A DNA stretch of 19,780 nt from NCBI GenBank assembly GCA_964344135.1, contig CAYFMF010000029.1:1-19780 (forward strand). The letters are read 5' to 3'. The position numbers and the translations under genes are program-made. A model generated the notes under the pieces. It ran no database searches and had not been told where the DNA came from. It saw only the letters and a list, made by a program, of their open reading frames with translations. The DNA is from Thiopontia sp964344135 (GTDB taxonomy: Bacteria > Pseudomonadota > Gammaproteobacteria > GCF-002020875). The stretch's first letter is position 1. Every line of letters starts with the position of its first letter. Positions 6,516-15,561 of the stretch are shown one piece after another.

Positions 6516-7187
6516 ATGCAGACGATCCTCTCCAGCCCGCCACTCCATCTTGCTATCCTGGCCATCAGCTGGCTCCTCTACTTTGCCATCCACTCGCTCG
6601 CGGCCTCACTCCGGCTCAAGCAGTGGGTCCACGCACACCATCCAGAGTGGATGCCCCGCTACCGCATCCTCTTCAACCTCCACTCCCTGCTGCTGCTCGC
6701 CATTCCACTCTATCTGCTCCACTCATGGCGTGGCCCACTGCTCTGGGAGTGGGAGGGGGCAGTGCAGATTGCAATGTACCTGCTGATGGCGGGTTCCATC
6801 GCCCTCTTCATCTATACCCTGCGTGACTACGACTCCGCGGAGTTCTTTGGATTCAGGCAGTGGAAAAACGGGATCCATGCCATCGAGGATCAGGAGCAGT
6901 TCACCCTCTCACCCATGCACCGCCTGGTGAGACACCCATGGTACTTCCTGTTTCTGGTCCTTGTATGGGCGCAGGAGATGGATGGAGCCCGACTCCTCAG
7001 CGCACTGCTGATCACTGGATATATGGTGATCGGCTCCAGAATGGAGGAGGAGAAACTGCTCCACTACCATCCGGAGATCTACCCGATCTATCGTGACCGG
7101 GTTCCGGGGCTGCTGCCAAATCCGTTCAAAATGCTCACCAGGGCAGAGGCGGAACAGCTACTCAATCACTCCAGATCCGGCGCTTGA
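6516..7187 (+). CDS. Integral-membrane methyltransferase-like protein (ICMT/PEMT/NnrU type)
   Basis: 223 residues with about five hydrophobic segments (for example LAILAISWLLYFAIHSLAAS, LHSLLLLAIPLYLLHSW and a membrane stretch near YLLMAGSIALFIYTL). The C-terminal half has the pattern shared by isoprenylcysteine carboxyl methyltransferases, phospholipid methyltransferases and NnrU-like proteins: MHRLVRHPWYFLFLVLVWAQ, then RMEEEKLLHYHPEIYPIYRD with RVPGLLP. RHPxY and the EE pair bind S-adenosylmethionine in the methyltransferase branch. The substrate cannot be predicted. The frame is open far upstream (to an ATG at 6189), but that part runs antisense through exbB, so I place the start at 6516. 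Its last 26 nt overlap the 3' end of comEC. Confidence 0.75.
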   Translation: MQTILSSPPLHLAILAISWLLYFAIHSLAASLRLKQWVHAHHPEWMPRYRILFNLHSLLLLAIPLYLLHSWRGPLLWEWEGAVQIAMYLLMAGSIALFIYTLRDYDSAEFFGFRQWKNGIHAIEDQEQFTLSPMHRLVRHPWYFLFLVLVWAQEMDGARLLSALLITGYMVIGSRMEEEKLLHYHPEIYPIYRDRVPGLLPNPFKMLTRAEAEQLLNHSRSGA

Positions 7188-9444
7188 GCGGACGCCACCG
7201 GGCCGGTGGCTTTCCACTTCCCAACTCTATCTGTACAGCCCCTGCATCGGCAGTCATCACGGTATTGATTCCACGACTCCGGTACCTCTCTACCACCTCC
7301 TCCCTGGGGAGTCGGTAGCGGTTGAGGTAGCCCACCGGAAATATCGCCCAGCGGGGGCTGACCGCATCAATCCACTCGCCTGTGGACGAGGTCTTGCTCC
7401 CGTGGTGCGGAACCACAAGAAGATCAGCTTTGAGCAGATTGGGTCTACTCCGAAGCAGGGAGCGCTCTGCACCCCGCTCAATATCACCTGACAGCAGAAC
7501 CGACTCTCCAGCAGCATCGATGCGGACCACACAGGAGCCATTATTGCCACTGAAGCCACTCCCCTCCTGCGGGTGAATCACCTCAATGGATACCCCGTTC
7601 CAGGACCAGTTCATTCCTGCCCGACACGATTCAGCCCCCCTCACCCGTTCGGGAACCGAGGAGATTGACTCCACGACGGGGAGCGACTCAAGCAGGGATT
7701 CCATCCCCCCGATATGGTCACGATCGCCATGGCCAATGACCAGCAGATCCACCTTTTTCCAGCCACGCGACTCGAGAAACGGGACCAGTACGGAGCTGCC
7801 CGCATCAAAGGTGTCACTGAACCTGTCCCCGGTGTCGTAGACCATCACCCGGTCACTGCCCTCCACAACTACCGAGAGCCCCTGCCCCACATCCAGCACC
7901 GTAACCCAGGCCTCACCCGCCTCGGGGCGTGACGGCTCGAGGAGAAGCATTGGGAGGAGTGCAACCAGACCGAACCAGCGCCTGACTCCGGCAGGCCGTG
8001 CAACCAACAGCACAACACCAGCTGTGGCAACCACTGCCGCCCACAGTGGAGGCTGGTGAAAGCGGAAATGGGAGAGCTCCAGATCTGCAAACCACTCCAG
8101 CAGCGGCCAGATCAGGCGAAACCCCTGGTCGGCAGCCCAGAGGATGGATTCTGCCCCGGGAATGGAGAGGAGATGAAACAGAGAGGCCAACAGGTTGAGC
8201 GGTACGACAACCAGACTGATCCAGGGCACTGCAACCAGATTGGAGAGTGGCGCAATCAGTGACCCCTGACGGAACAGGAAGAGCAGCATCGGCAGCATCC
8301 CGATGGCCAGTATCCACTGGATACGCACCAGCGTGACCCATTTTGACCCCCTGTGCTCACTGCCCCCAACCCCGTGAAGAATAAGCCCAACGGCACCAAA
8401 GGAGAGCCAGAATCCTGCAGAGAGAACCACAAATGGATCGAACAGCAGCAGTATGGCCATGGCAGTGAAGTAGACAGACCAGGGAGAGAGCGCCCGGCGC
8501 AGCAGCACCATGATCAGCACTGTTGAGACCATCACCAGTGCGCGCTGAGTGGGAATCGCAAAGCCGGCCAGGGCCGCATATCCCAGCGCCCCGACAAACC
8601 CGCCGACTGCACCAAACTGTTGGGCGGGAAGCAGCAGCGGCAGCCGGGCACTCATCGACCATCCCCAGCGAAAAAGGAGAAAAAAGAGTGTCGAGACCAG
8701 GCCAACATGGAGCCCGGAGATGGCCATCAGGTGGCTGGTACCGGTCTGCCGAAATACCTCCCATCCCCTCTCCCCGATTCCCTGACGATCCCCGACTGCC
8801 AGGGCAGCCAGCACCCCGGCGGTGGGTGAAAATGTGCGCAACCAGTGTGACAGCTCCTCACGAACCGCATTCAGACCTGCCGGGTTCCCGGGCTGCAGCA
8901 GGCGGTTCTCTCCATGCTCCCTGACATAACCGGTGGCCCGGATGCCACGCTGAAAGAGCCACTGTTCCCAGTCAAACCCACCCGGGTTGCGGAAGCCGTG
9001 TGGCTGCTTCATGCGTACCTGCAGTCTCCACTGCTCCCCTGAGCGGACCGGCAGTGGCTCCCTGTACCATCCAAGACGGACCAGCGCAGGAAAGTGGATC
9101 GCCTCGCCACCGATCCTGGCCGATTCACTCTGGAAGAGAAAACGGATGGATCCATCCTCTCTCAGTCGTGGAAGGTCCACCACCCTGCCCACCAATTGAA
9201 TATCCCTCCGTTCCAGCTCATCCGGGAGCAGCAGTGAGAGTCGATGGTCGGCTGCAAAGGCCGCCCACAAAAAAGCGGCCACACCCCAGAAGAGTGGGCG
9301 AAACGGATGGATTTTCCATGCAACAACCGCAAGCGGCGGTATCAACACCGCCCATGCCGGTGATGGCAACTGCTGAAGCTGAAACAGCAGTACCGTTCCG
9401 GCGAGCATCGGTAGCGCCATCCATGCAGCAGGATTGAGCGTCAT
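7162..9444 (-). CDS. comEC: DNA internalisation competence protein ComEC/Rec2
   Basis: 760 residues with the full three-part layout: an N-terminal membrane and OB-like region with LVGRVVDLP and QVRMKQPHGFRNPGGFDWEQ, the central polytopic Competence domain with the diagnostic GTSHLMAISGLHVGL (~235-249) and PTQRALVM, and a C-terminal metallo-beta-lactamase domain with VLDVGQGLSVVV, YDTG, the metal motif HGDRDHIGG (~572-580), LLSGDIE and VPHHGSKTSS. ComEC forms the inner-membrane channel for single-stranded DNA during natural transformation; the hydrolase domain may degrade the other strand. I chose the ATG at 9444, which has AAAGG 10 nt upstream and starts just before the first membrane helix. 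In-frame ATGs at 9471 and 9513 are alternatives, but 9513 would overlap the divergent gene. No sign of decay. Confidence 0.95.
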   Translation of the reverse strand: MTLNPAAWMALPMLAGTVLLFQLQQLPSPAWAVLIPPLAVVAWKIHPFRPLFWGVAAFLWAAFAADHRLSLLLPDELERRDIQLVGRVVDLPRLREDGSIRFLFQSESARIGGEAIHFPALVRLGWYREPLPVRSGEQWRLQVRMKQPHGFRNPGGFDWEQWLFQRGIRATGYVREHGENRLLQPGNPAGLNAVREELSHWLRTFSPTAGVLAALAVGDRQGIGERGWEVFRQTGTSHLMAISGLHVGLVSTLFFLLFRWGWSMSARLPLLLPAQQFGAVGGFVGALGYAALAGFAIPTQRALVMVSTVLIMVLLRRALSPWSVYFTAMAILLLFDPFVVLSAGFWLSFGAVGLILHGVGGSEHRGSKWVTLVRIQWILAIGMLPMLLFLFRQGSLIAPLSNLVAVPWISLVVVPLNLLASLFHLLSIPGAESILWAADQGFRLIWPLLEWFADLELSHFRFHQPPLWAAVVATAGVVLLVARPAGVRRWFGLVALLPMLLLEPSRPEAGEAWVTVLDVGQGLSVVVEGSDRVMVYDTGDRFSDTFDAGSSVLVPFLESRGWKKVDLLVIGHGDRDHIGGMESLLESLPVVESISSVPERVRGAESCRAGMNWSWNGVSIEVIHPQEGSGFSGNNGSCVVRIDAAGESVLLSGDIERGAERSLLRSRPNLLKADLLVVPHHGSKTSSTGEWIDAVSPRWAIFPVGYLNRYRLPREEVVERYRSRGINTVMTADAGAVQIELGSGKPPARWRPLKRRIWSD

Positions 9445-9489
9445 CCAGCGATAACCTTTGACCTTTATCATAGAATCCAAACCAACCGT

Positions 9490-9498
9490 TGCTATAAT
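9490..9498 (+). promoter_or_regulatory. Extended -10 promoter in front of the DUF2062 gene
   Basis: TGC-TATAAT (9490-9498) is a perfect -10 hexamer with the TGn extension, which reduces the need for a -35 box; none is recognisable 16-18 bp upstream. The hexamer ends only 8 nt before the ATG at 9507, so transcription is predicted to start at or within a nucleotide or two of the start codon. There is no purine-rich ribosome-binding site in between. Confidence 0.5.
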
Positions 9499-9506
9499 CC
9501 AATGAT

Positions 9507-10022
9507 ATGCCAAGGCACATCATCAAGCGCTACATGCCGGACCATCAGAAGGTCAAGGAGCATAAACATCTACAGCTCTTTGGACCGCTGCTGCACTCCC
9601 CCGATCTCTGGCATCTCAACCGACACTCCGTGGCTGGTGCCTTTGGGGTTGGCCTCTTCATGGCCTGGGTCCCCGTCCCCTTTCAGATGGTTCTGGCTGC
9701 AGCTGCCGCCATCTACTTCAGTGTCAATCTGCCCCTCTCCGTTGGTCTGGTCTGGATCACCAACCCCTTTACCATGCCTGCACTGTTCTGGTTTGCCTAC
9801 TGGGTCGGGGCCTCTGTCCTCGGCACCCCCCCCATTAACGTGGAATTTGAGCTCTCATTCGACTGGCTGGGAACCATTCTCCCACTGATCTGGAAACCCT
9901 TCCTTCTGGGTTGTCTGATTAACGGGGTCATCAGCACCATCATTGGCTATTACGGAATGCGCAGCTTCTGGATCTGGCATGTAGGCCGTCAGTGGAAGAG
10001 GAGACAGTCCCAGCGCAACTGA
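9507..10022 (+). CDS. DUF2062-family inner-membrane protein
   Basis: 171 residues. I recognise the DUF2062 family by MPRHIIKRYMPD at the start, then HSPDLWHLNRHSVAGAFGVG, LFMAWVPVPFQM, the VNLPLSVGLVWITNPFTMPA block, and a C-terminal membrane helix followed by a basic tail. About four hydrophobic segments are visible. The family's function is unknown; members sit in the inner membrane of many proteobacteria, often near comEC or lol genes as here. The start is set by the conserved MPRxxxKRY terminus. The gene is divergent from comEC, and its TGA directly abuts the lolD stop of the opposite strand (the six bases 10020-10025 read TGATCA), so the two convergent genes share no spacer. Confidence 0.88.
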   Translation: MPRHIIKRYMPDHQKVKEHKHLQLFGPLLHSPDLWHLNRHSVAGAFGVGLFMAWVPVPFQMVLAAAAAIYFSVNLPLSVGLVWITNPFTMPALFWFAYWVGASVLGTPPINVEFELSFDWLGTILPLIWKPFLLGCLINGVISTIIGYYGMRSFWIWHVGRQWKRRQSQRN

Positions 10023-10724
10023 TCAATACCACTCATTGATCAGCACGCCATCCACCAGTTTCAGCAGTCGATCCGCTTTTGCTGACAGTTCCAGGTCATG
10101 GGTCACCAGTACCAGACTGGTCCCCACCTCGCTGTTCAGGTCCACCATCAGGTCATAAACCCATTCTGCGCTCTCACGATCCAGGTTTCCAGTTGGCTCA
10201 TCCGCCAGCACAACCGTTGGGTGGGTCACCAGTGCACGTGCCACTGCGGCCCGTTGGCGCTCGCCACCAGAGAGGGCAGCGGGTTTGTGGTCAAAGCGGC
10301 TCGCCAGCCTGACCCGATGGAGCATCTCGAAAGCACGCTCTTCCGCCTCCCCTCTGGGGACACGACGAATCAGCAACGGCATGGCAACATTCTCCAGCGC
10401 GGTGAACTCGGGCAGCAGATGGTGGAACTGATAGATGAAACCAAGCTTCTGGTTTCGCAGCAGGCTCTTTCTGTTTTCCGACAGGGTGGAGAGGTCCACC
10501 CCCTCTATCTCTACAGCTCCGGAACTGGGTCTGTCCAGCCCTCCCAGCAGGTGGAGCAGTGTCGATTTACCCGATCCGGAGGAGCCCACGATGGCCACCT
10601 TCTCTCCCGCCTCGAGTGAGAAGTCCAGTCTGCGCAGTACCTCAATCTCATGGTCTCCATCCCTGAAGTTGCGCGAGAGTGCCTTGCACTGCAGTACGAT
10701 TCCTGGAGCCTGTGAGTCACTCAT
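10023..10724 (-). CDS. lolD: Lipoprotein-releasing ABC transporter, ATP-binding subunit
   Basis: 233 residues of the MacB/LolD ABC ATPase type. Walker A GSSGSGKST is at 47-55, the Q-loop at YQFHHLLPEFTALENVAMP (~98-116, the LLPEFTALENV run being typical of LolD), the ABC signature LSGGERQ at 151-157, Walker B VVLADEP at 171-177 followed by TGNLD, and the H-loop His at 209. It powers extraction of outer-membrane lipoproteins from the inner membrane to LolA. The start overlaps the stop of the permease gene in an 8-nt ATGAGTGA junction, indicating coupled translation. Confidence 0.96.
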   Translation of the reverse strand: MSDSQAPGIVLQCKALSRNFRDGDHEIEVLRRLDFSLEAGEKVAIVGSSGSGKSTLLHLLGGLDRPSSGAVEIEGVDLSTLSENRKSLLRNQKLGFIYQFHHLLPEFTALENVAMPLLIRRVPRGEAEERAFEMLHRVRLASRFDHKPAALSGGERQRAAVARALVTHPTVVLADEPTGNLDRESAEWVYDLMVDLNSEVGTSLVLVTHDLELSAKADRLLKLVDGVLINEWY

Positions 10725-11964
10725 AGCGCAGGGACTCGGCTGGCTGCACCCTGGACCCCTTCCAGGCTGGATAGATGGTCGCCAACAGGCTGATCAACAG
10801 TGAGACCGAGGCGATCGTGGTGACATCCGACCAGCGCAGATCCGAAGGAACCGTATTGATATAGTAGATCTCGGCTGAGAGGAACTGCATGTCAAAGAGG
10901 TACTCAATCATCGGGACCAGTGTCTCCACCTGCGACGCCAGTAATACTCCACCAAGAACCCCCAGCAGGGTCCCCGACACACCAATAATCGTCCCCTGAA
11001 TGATAAATATCTTCAGAATATCGCGTGGTCGCTCACCCAGCGTTCTCAGAATCGCAATGTCCGACTCCTTGTCCGTCACCACCATGACCATGGTAGAGAC
11101 AATATTGAATGCGGCAACCGCAACGATCAGCATCAGGATAATGAACATCACCCGCTTCTCCATCTGGATGGCACTGAAAAAGTTGGCGTGCTGCCTGGTC
11201 CAGTCGGTCACCCGAAATGCACGGTTGGCGTCCTCTGCAATATCACGGCTGACCTGGGGTGCATTGAACATGTCATTCAGCCGCAGGCGTACGCCGGTCA
11301 CATCCTCTCCCATGCGAAAGAGTTTGGCGCTGTCACGGAGCGAGAGGAGCACAAGACCACTATCAAACTCGTACATCCCCATCTCGAACAACCCCACCAC
11401 GGTAAAGCGTTTCATCCGTGGAACCAGGCCGGCAGGGGTAACAACCCCCTTGGGAATGATCAGTGTCACCTTGTCCCCCAGGCTGACCCCCAGCTTGGTT
11501 GCCAGCTCGGTACCCAGCACCGCCCCAAAGCGGGTCCGATTGAGCACATCAAGCTTTCCGACCACCATATGGCTCCCGACCTCCGAGACATTGCGCTCCT
11601 CATCAGGATCAATCCCGCGAACCATCACACCAACAGCATTATCCGCGCCGCCAAGCATCCCCTGCCCCTCAATATAGGGGGCGACTCCCAGCACCTGATC
11701 GTGCTCCATGGCACTCTCTGCAACCTCTCTCCAGCGTGGCAGCCTCTCATCCAGCCCCAACAGGCTGGCATGGGCCGCCATTCCCAGGATGCGCTCGCGC
11801 AGCTCCTTCTCAAAGCCATTCATGACGGAGAGCACGGTAATCAGGGCGGTCACGCCCAGCGCAATCCCCAACATCGATGTCAGAGAGATAAAGGAGATAA
11901 AGTTGTTTTTTCGCCGTGCCCTTGTGTAGCGCAGACCGATGCGAAATTCCAGACCTCGAATCAT
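10717..11964 (-). CDS. Lipoprotein-releasing ABC transporter permease (LolC/E or LolF type)
   Basis: About 415 residues, the usual length. The N-terminal IGLRYTRARRKNNFISFISL followed by TSMLGIALGVTALITVLSVM is the family hallmark and contains the first transmembrane helix; a periplasmic MacB-like domain (~50-260) follows, then three helices (FIILMLIVAVAAFNIVSTMV; an IIQGTIIGVSGTLLGVLGGV stretch; SVSLLISLLATIYPAWKGS) and the closing QPAESLRYE. It pairs with LolD to move lipoproteins to LolA. Only one permease gene is present and lolD is followed by an unrelated convergent gene, so the transporter may use a permease homodimer (the LolF arrangement) unless a second permease lies elsewhere. I chose the ATG at 11964, giving the family-typical N-terminus; the in-frame ATG at 11982 adds six residues. 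Confidence 0.93.
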   Translation of the reverse strand: MIRGLEFRIGLRYTRARRKNNFISFISLTSMLGIALGVTALITVLSVMNGFEKELRERILGMAAHASLLGLDERLPRWREVAESAMEHDQVLGVAPYIEGQGMLGGADNAVGVMVRGIDPDEERNVSEVGSHMVVGKLDVLNRTRFGAVLGTELATKLGVSLGDKVTLIIPKGVVTPAGLVPRMKRFTVVGLFEMGMYEFDSGLVLLSLRDSAKLFRMGEDVTGVRLRLNDMFNAPQVSRDIAEDANRAFRVTDWTRQHANFFSAIQMEKRVMFIILMLIVAVAAFNIVSTMVMVVTDKESDIAILRTLGERPRDILKIFIIQGTIIGVSGTLLGVLGGVLLASQVETLVPMIEYLFDMQFLSAEIYYINTVPSDLRWSDVTTIASVSLLISLLATIYPAWKGSRVQPAESLRYE

Positions 11965-12081
11965 CGATGCAGTATACCCCATGGGCTACAGGTTGATTGA
12001 AAATGGTCAATATATTACGAACATGAAATATTCCATTGAGGATATTCGTTAGGGGTGCAGCCAGCGTAGTAAAATAGCGGG
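11965..12081. promoter_or_regulatory. Divergent promoter region between the lol permease gene and mfd
   Basis: This 117-nt AT-rich gap must drive both genes. For mfd, TAAAAT (12070-12075) ends 6 nt before the ATG; for the permease, TATACT (11976-11971 on the minus strand) ends 6 nt before the ATG at 11964. Neither has a convincing -35 box or a Shine-Dalgarno sequence between it and the start codon, so these are tentative. Confidence 0.35.
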
Positions 12082-15000
12082 ATGACCGGGACGTCAAACC
12101 ACTCCATCCTTAACCCCCCTCTTCCAACTGCAGCTGGTGACAGGATCCACTGGGGGCAGCTCTATGGGAGCGCACGTGGACTGTTGATTACACGAGCCGC
12201 TGAGGAGGCGGAGGGGCCGGTTCTGCTGCTGACCAGGGACACCCCCACGCTGAGCCAGATTGAGGAGGAGGTTCGGTTCTATGGTGGCGGCAGCACCCTC
12301 CCCATCCTCACCTTTCCGGACCAGGAGACCCTCCCCTACGACCGCTTCTCGCCCCATCCGGATATCACCTCACGCCGTCTGGAGGTAATGGCCCGACTCC
12401 CCACCCTGAAGAGGGGCATCATCCTCGCCGCCATCCCGACCGTGATGCAGCGTATTCCCCCCAGAGCGTATGTAGACCTGCACGCCTTTACCCTCTCTAC
12501 CGGAGAGCAGCTGGACCGGGATGCGCTGCGGCTGCGCCTGGAGCAGAGCGGATACCACTCCGTGGCTCAGGTGATGGAGCATGGTGAATACGCCTTTCGT
12601 GGCTCCATCATTGACCTCTATCCAATGGGTGCTGACGCCCCCTACCGAATCGACCTGTTTGATGATGAGGTTGAGTCACTGAGAACCTTCGATCCGGAGA
12701 GTCAGCGCACAACGATGCAGGTTGATTCGATCCATCTGCTTCCGGCACGTGAGTTCCCACTCAGTGAGGAGGGTATCCGCCATTTCCGCCAATCGTGGCG
12801 TGCCGAATTCGAGGGGGACCCACAAAACAGCTCCATCTATCGTGACATCAGCCAGGGGCTGGCACCCTCCGGAATCGAATACTACCTCCCCCTCTTCTTT
12901 GAGAAGAGTGTTACCCTCTTCGACTATCTGCCGGATAACCACCTGCTGATTCGGGAGAGTGAGTCGGCCCAGAGTGCCAACCAGTTTTGGGAGGAGATTC
13001 GCGAGCGATACCAGGATCAATCCTTTGACCAGGAGCGCTCCGTGCTGGATCCGGAGCAGCTGTTTCTGAAGAGTGATGAGCTGTTCGCTGCCATCAACCA
13101 CTCTACTGTTGCAGTTATTGAACATTTCGAGACCGAAGAGCGGCAGGGCCATTTCAACCTCTCCACTCGCAAGCCGATGCAGCTCGGGGTGCACGCACGC
13201 AGCGAGGATCCCCTGCAGCGGGTGGTCGAATTCATGCAGGGGTTCAATGGACGAATCCTGATTGCTGCAGAGTCGGCGGGGCGCCGTGAGGCGCTGCTGG
13301 AGATGTTCCGGGCACGTGCCATCCATCCACACGAGGTCTCCGACTGGAACCAGTTCCTGCAGCGGAGCGATCCACTCTCCATACTGGTTGCCCCACTGGA
13401 GCACGGACTACTCCTGAGCGAACCTCCAATCGCCGTCATTACCGAGCCCCAGCTCTTTGGAGAGCAGGTTCTGCAGCGTCGCAGACGCTCAAGAAAGGGG
13501 GGGGTCACCGCAGATGCGGTCATCCACCACCTCTCGGAGCTGAAGATTGGCAACCCGGTGGTCCATCTGGACCATGGCGTCGGCCGCTACATGGGGCTGG
13601 TCTCTCTGGATGCCGGCGGCAGCCAGGCGGAGTATCTGCTACTGGAGTATACCCAGGGAGACAAACTCTATGTTCCGGTCACCTCGCTCCACCTGATCGG
13701 ACGCTATACGGGCATTGATCCGGAAAAGGCCCCGATCCACCGTCTGGGGAGTGGACAGTGGCAGAAGGCACGCAACAAGGCAGCCCAAAAGGTCCGGGAT
13801 GTTGCTGCCGAGCTGCTGGAGATCTATGCACGCCGTGCAGCGAGACAGGGGCACTCCATCCCGGAGCCCGATATCGAATACCAGCAGTTTGCCGCCCAGT
13901 TCCCGTTTGAGGAGACGCCGGACCAGAGCGAGTCGATTGATGCCATCATCCGGGACATGGTCTCGGAACAGCCGATGGATCGGCTGATCTGTGGCGATGT
14001 CGGTTTCGGCAAGACCGAGGTGGCGATGCGTGCCGCCTTCCTCACGGTACAGAGCGGAAAGCAGATCGCAGTTCTGGTCCCCACCACCCTGCTGGCACAA
14101 CAGCACTATGACAATTTCAGTGACCGCTTTGCCGACTGGCCCTTCAGGATTGAGGTACTCTCACGCTTCAAGAGCAGGAAGGAGACCGATGAGGCGCTGC
14201 AACTACTGGCATCGGGCAAGATTGATATTGTCATCGGTACCCACAAGCTGATCCAGCCATCCGTCAGATTCAACAATCTGGGGATGGTGATCATCGATGA
14301 GGAGCACCGCTTCGGTGTGCGCCAGAAGGAGCAGTTCAAGAAGCTCCGGGCCGAGGTCGATGTCCTGACCCTGACCGCAACACCGATTCCACGCACCCTC
14401 AACATGAGCATGTCCGGGCTGCGCGACCTCTCCATTATTGCCACCCCGCCGAGCAACCGTGTGGCGATCAAGACCTTTGTCCGTGAGTGGGATCCGGCAC
14501 TGATCCGTGAGGCCTGCCTGCGTGAGATTCGACGCGGCGGTCAGGTCTACTTCCTCCACAACAAGGTGGAGACCATTGAGAAGACGGCACGCGAGCTTCG
14601 AGAGCTGCTGCCTGAGGCCACCATCGAGACAGCACACGGGCAGATGCGGGAGCATGAGCTGGAGCGGGTGATGAAGGATTTCTACCACCGCCGTTTCAAC
14701 ATCCTGGTCTGCACCACCATCATCGAGACCGGAATCGATATTCCGACTGCCAATACCATTATCATGGATCGGGCAGACCGTCTCGGTCTGGCACAACTCT
14801 ATCAACTGCGGGGACGGGTTGGACGCTCCCACCACCGCGCCTATGCCTACCTGATTATCCCCCCGAAGAATCTGATCACCCCCGATGCAGTCAAGCGGCT
14901 GGAGGCGATCGAGTCACTGGAGGAGCTGGGGGCCGGCTTCACGCTGGCAGTCCACGACATGGAGATTCGAGGTGCCGGCGAGTTACTGGGAGATGACCAG

Positions 15001-15561
15001 AGCGGCCGCATGCAGGAGATCGGTTTCGACCTCTATGCCGAGATGCTGGAGCGTGCAGTCAGCGACCTCAAGAATGGAACAACCAGCAACCTGGAGGAGC
15101 CACTGGAACAGCAGGTGGAGGTCGATCCTGGAGAGCCGGCCCTGCTGCCAGAGGATTACCTGCCCGATGTCAATGCGCGGCTGGTTCTCTACAAACGGAT
15201 CGCTGCGGCCCGGAATCGGGATGAACTGGATGAGCTGCAGGTCGAGATGATCGACCGCTTTGGACTGCTTCCGGAACCGACAAGGAACCTGCTCCATGCA
15301 ACAGCCCTGAAGCTGGTCGCTGCACCACTGGGGATCCGCAAGATCGAGGCCAACAGTGAGGGAGCACAACTGCTGATTGGCAGTGACCACAAGCTGGACC
15401 CACTGAAACTGATCACCCTGATTCAGCAGAGCCCCGACCAATTCCAGCTCGGCGGCCAGGACCTGCTCAGGATCAGATGGAATCAGGAGGATGCTGGAGA
15501 GCGCATGAGAGAGATTGTATCACTGCTCCTGCGACTGCAGACCCCCAGCAATATCAGCTGA
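12082..15561 (+). CDS. mfd: Transcription-repair coupling factor Mfd
   Basis: 1159 residues, close to the 1148 of E. coli Mfd. The UvrB-like region comes first (ETLPYDRFSPHPDITSRRLE; VMEHGEYAFRGSIIDLYPMG; the GIEYYLPLFF segment). The RNA-polymerase-interacting domain starts near 493 (VVHLDHGVGRYMGL). The RecG-like translocase follows, with Walker A GDVGFGKTE at 638, DEEHRFG at 739, TATPIPRTLNMSMSGLRDLS, TIIETGIDIPTANTIIMDRA and QLRGRVGRS at 908. The C-terminal TRCF autoinhibitory domain includes LLPEDYLPDVNARLVLYKRI. Mfd displaces stalled RNA polymerase and recruits UvrA for transcription-coupled repair. It is divergent from lolC/E-lolD, a common arrangement. Its last 42 nt overlap the 3' end of the convergent coiled-coil gene. 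All motifs look intact. Confidence 0.98.
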   Translation: MTGTSNHSILNPPLPTAAGDRIHWGQLYGSARGLLITRAAEEAEGPVLLLTRDTPTLSQIEEEVRFYGGGSTLPILTFPDQETLPYDRFSPHPDITSRRLEVMARLPTLKRGIILAAIPTVMQRIPPRAYVDLHAFTLSTGEQLDRDALRLRLEQSGYHSVAQVMEHGEYAFRGSIIDLYPMGADAPYRIDLFDDEVESLRTFDPESQRTTMQVDSIHLLPAREFPLSEEGIRHFRQSWRAEFEGDPQNSSIYRDISQGLAPSGIEYYLPLFFEKSVTLFDYLPDNHLLIRESESAQSANQFWEEIRERYQDQSFDQERSVLDPEQLFLKSDELFAAINHSTVAVIEHFETEERQGHFNLSTRKPMQLGVHARSEDPLQRVVEFMQGFNGRILIAAESAGRREALLEMFRARAIHPHEVSDWNQFLQRSDPLSILVAPLEHGLLLSEPPIAVITEPQLFGEQVLQRRRRSRKGGVTADAVIHHLSELKIGNPVVHLDHGVGRYMGLVSLDAGGSQAEYLLLEYTQGDKLYVPVTSLHLIGRYTGIDPEKAPIHRLGSGQWQKARNKAAQKVRDVAAELLEIYARRAARQGHSIPEPDIEYQQFAAQFPFEETPDQSESIDAIIRDMVSEQPMDRLICGDVGFGKTEVAMRAAFLTVQSGKQIAVLVPTTLLAQQHYDNFSDRFADWPFRIEVLSRFKSRKETDEALQLLASGKIDIVIGTHKLIQPSVRFNNLGMVIIDEEHRFGVRQKEQFKKLRAEVDVLTLTATPIPRTLNMSMSGLRDLSIIATPPSNRVAIKTFVREWDPALIREACLREIRRGGQVYFLHNKVETIEKTARELRELLPEATIETAHGQMREHELERVMKDFYHRRFNILVCTTIIETGIDIPTANTIIMDRADRLGLAQLYQLRGRVGRSHHRAYAYLIIPPKNLITPDAVKRLEAIESLEELGAGFTLAVHDMEIRGAGELLGDDQSGRMQEIGFDLYAEMLERAVSDLKNGTTSNLEEPLEQQVEVDPGEPALLPEDYLPDVNARLVLYKRIAAARNRDELDELQVEMIDRFGLLPEPTRNLLHATALKLVAAPLGIRKIEANSEGAQLLIGSDHKLDPLKLITLIQQSPDQFQLGGQDLLRIRWNQEDAGERMREIVSLLLRLQTPSNIS

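Noticed and set aside
11188..12000. 270-codon plus-strand frame
   Set aside because: Antisense shadow of the lol permease gene.
12676..13404. 242-codon minus-strand frame inside mfd
   Set aside because: Shadow of mfd, which matches its family along its whole length.
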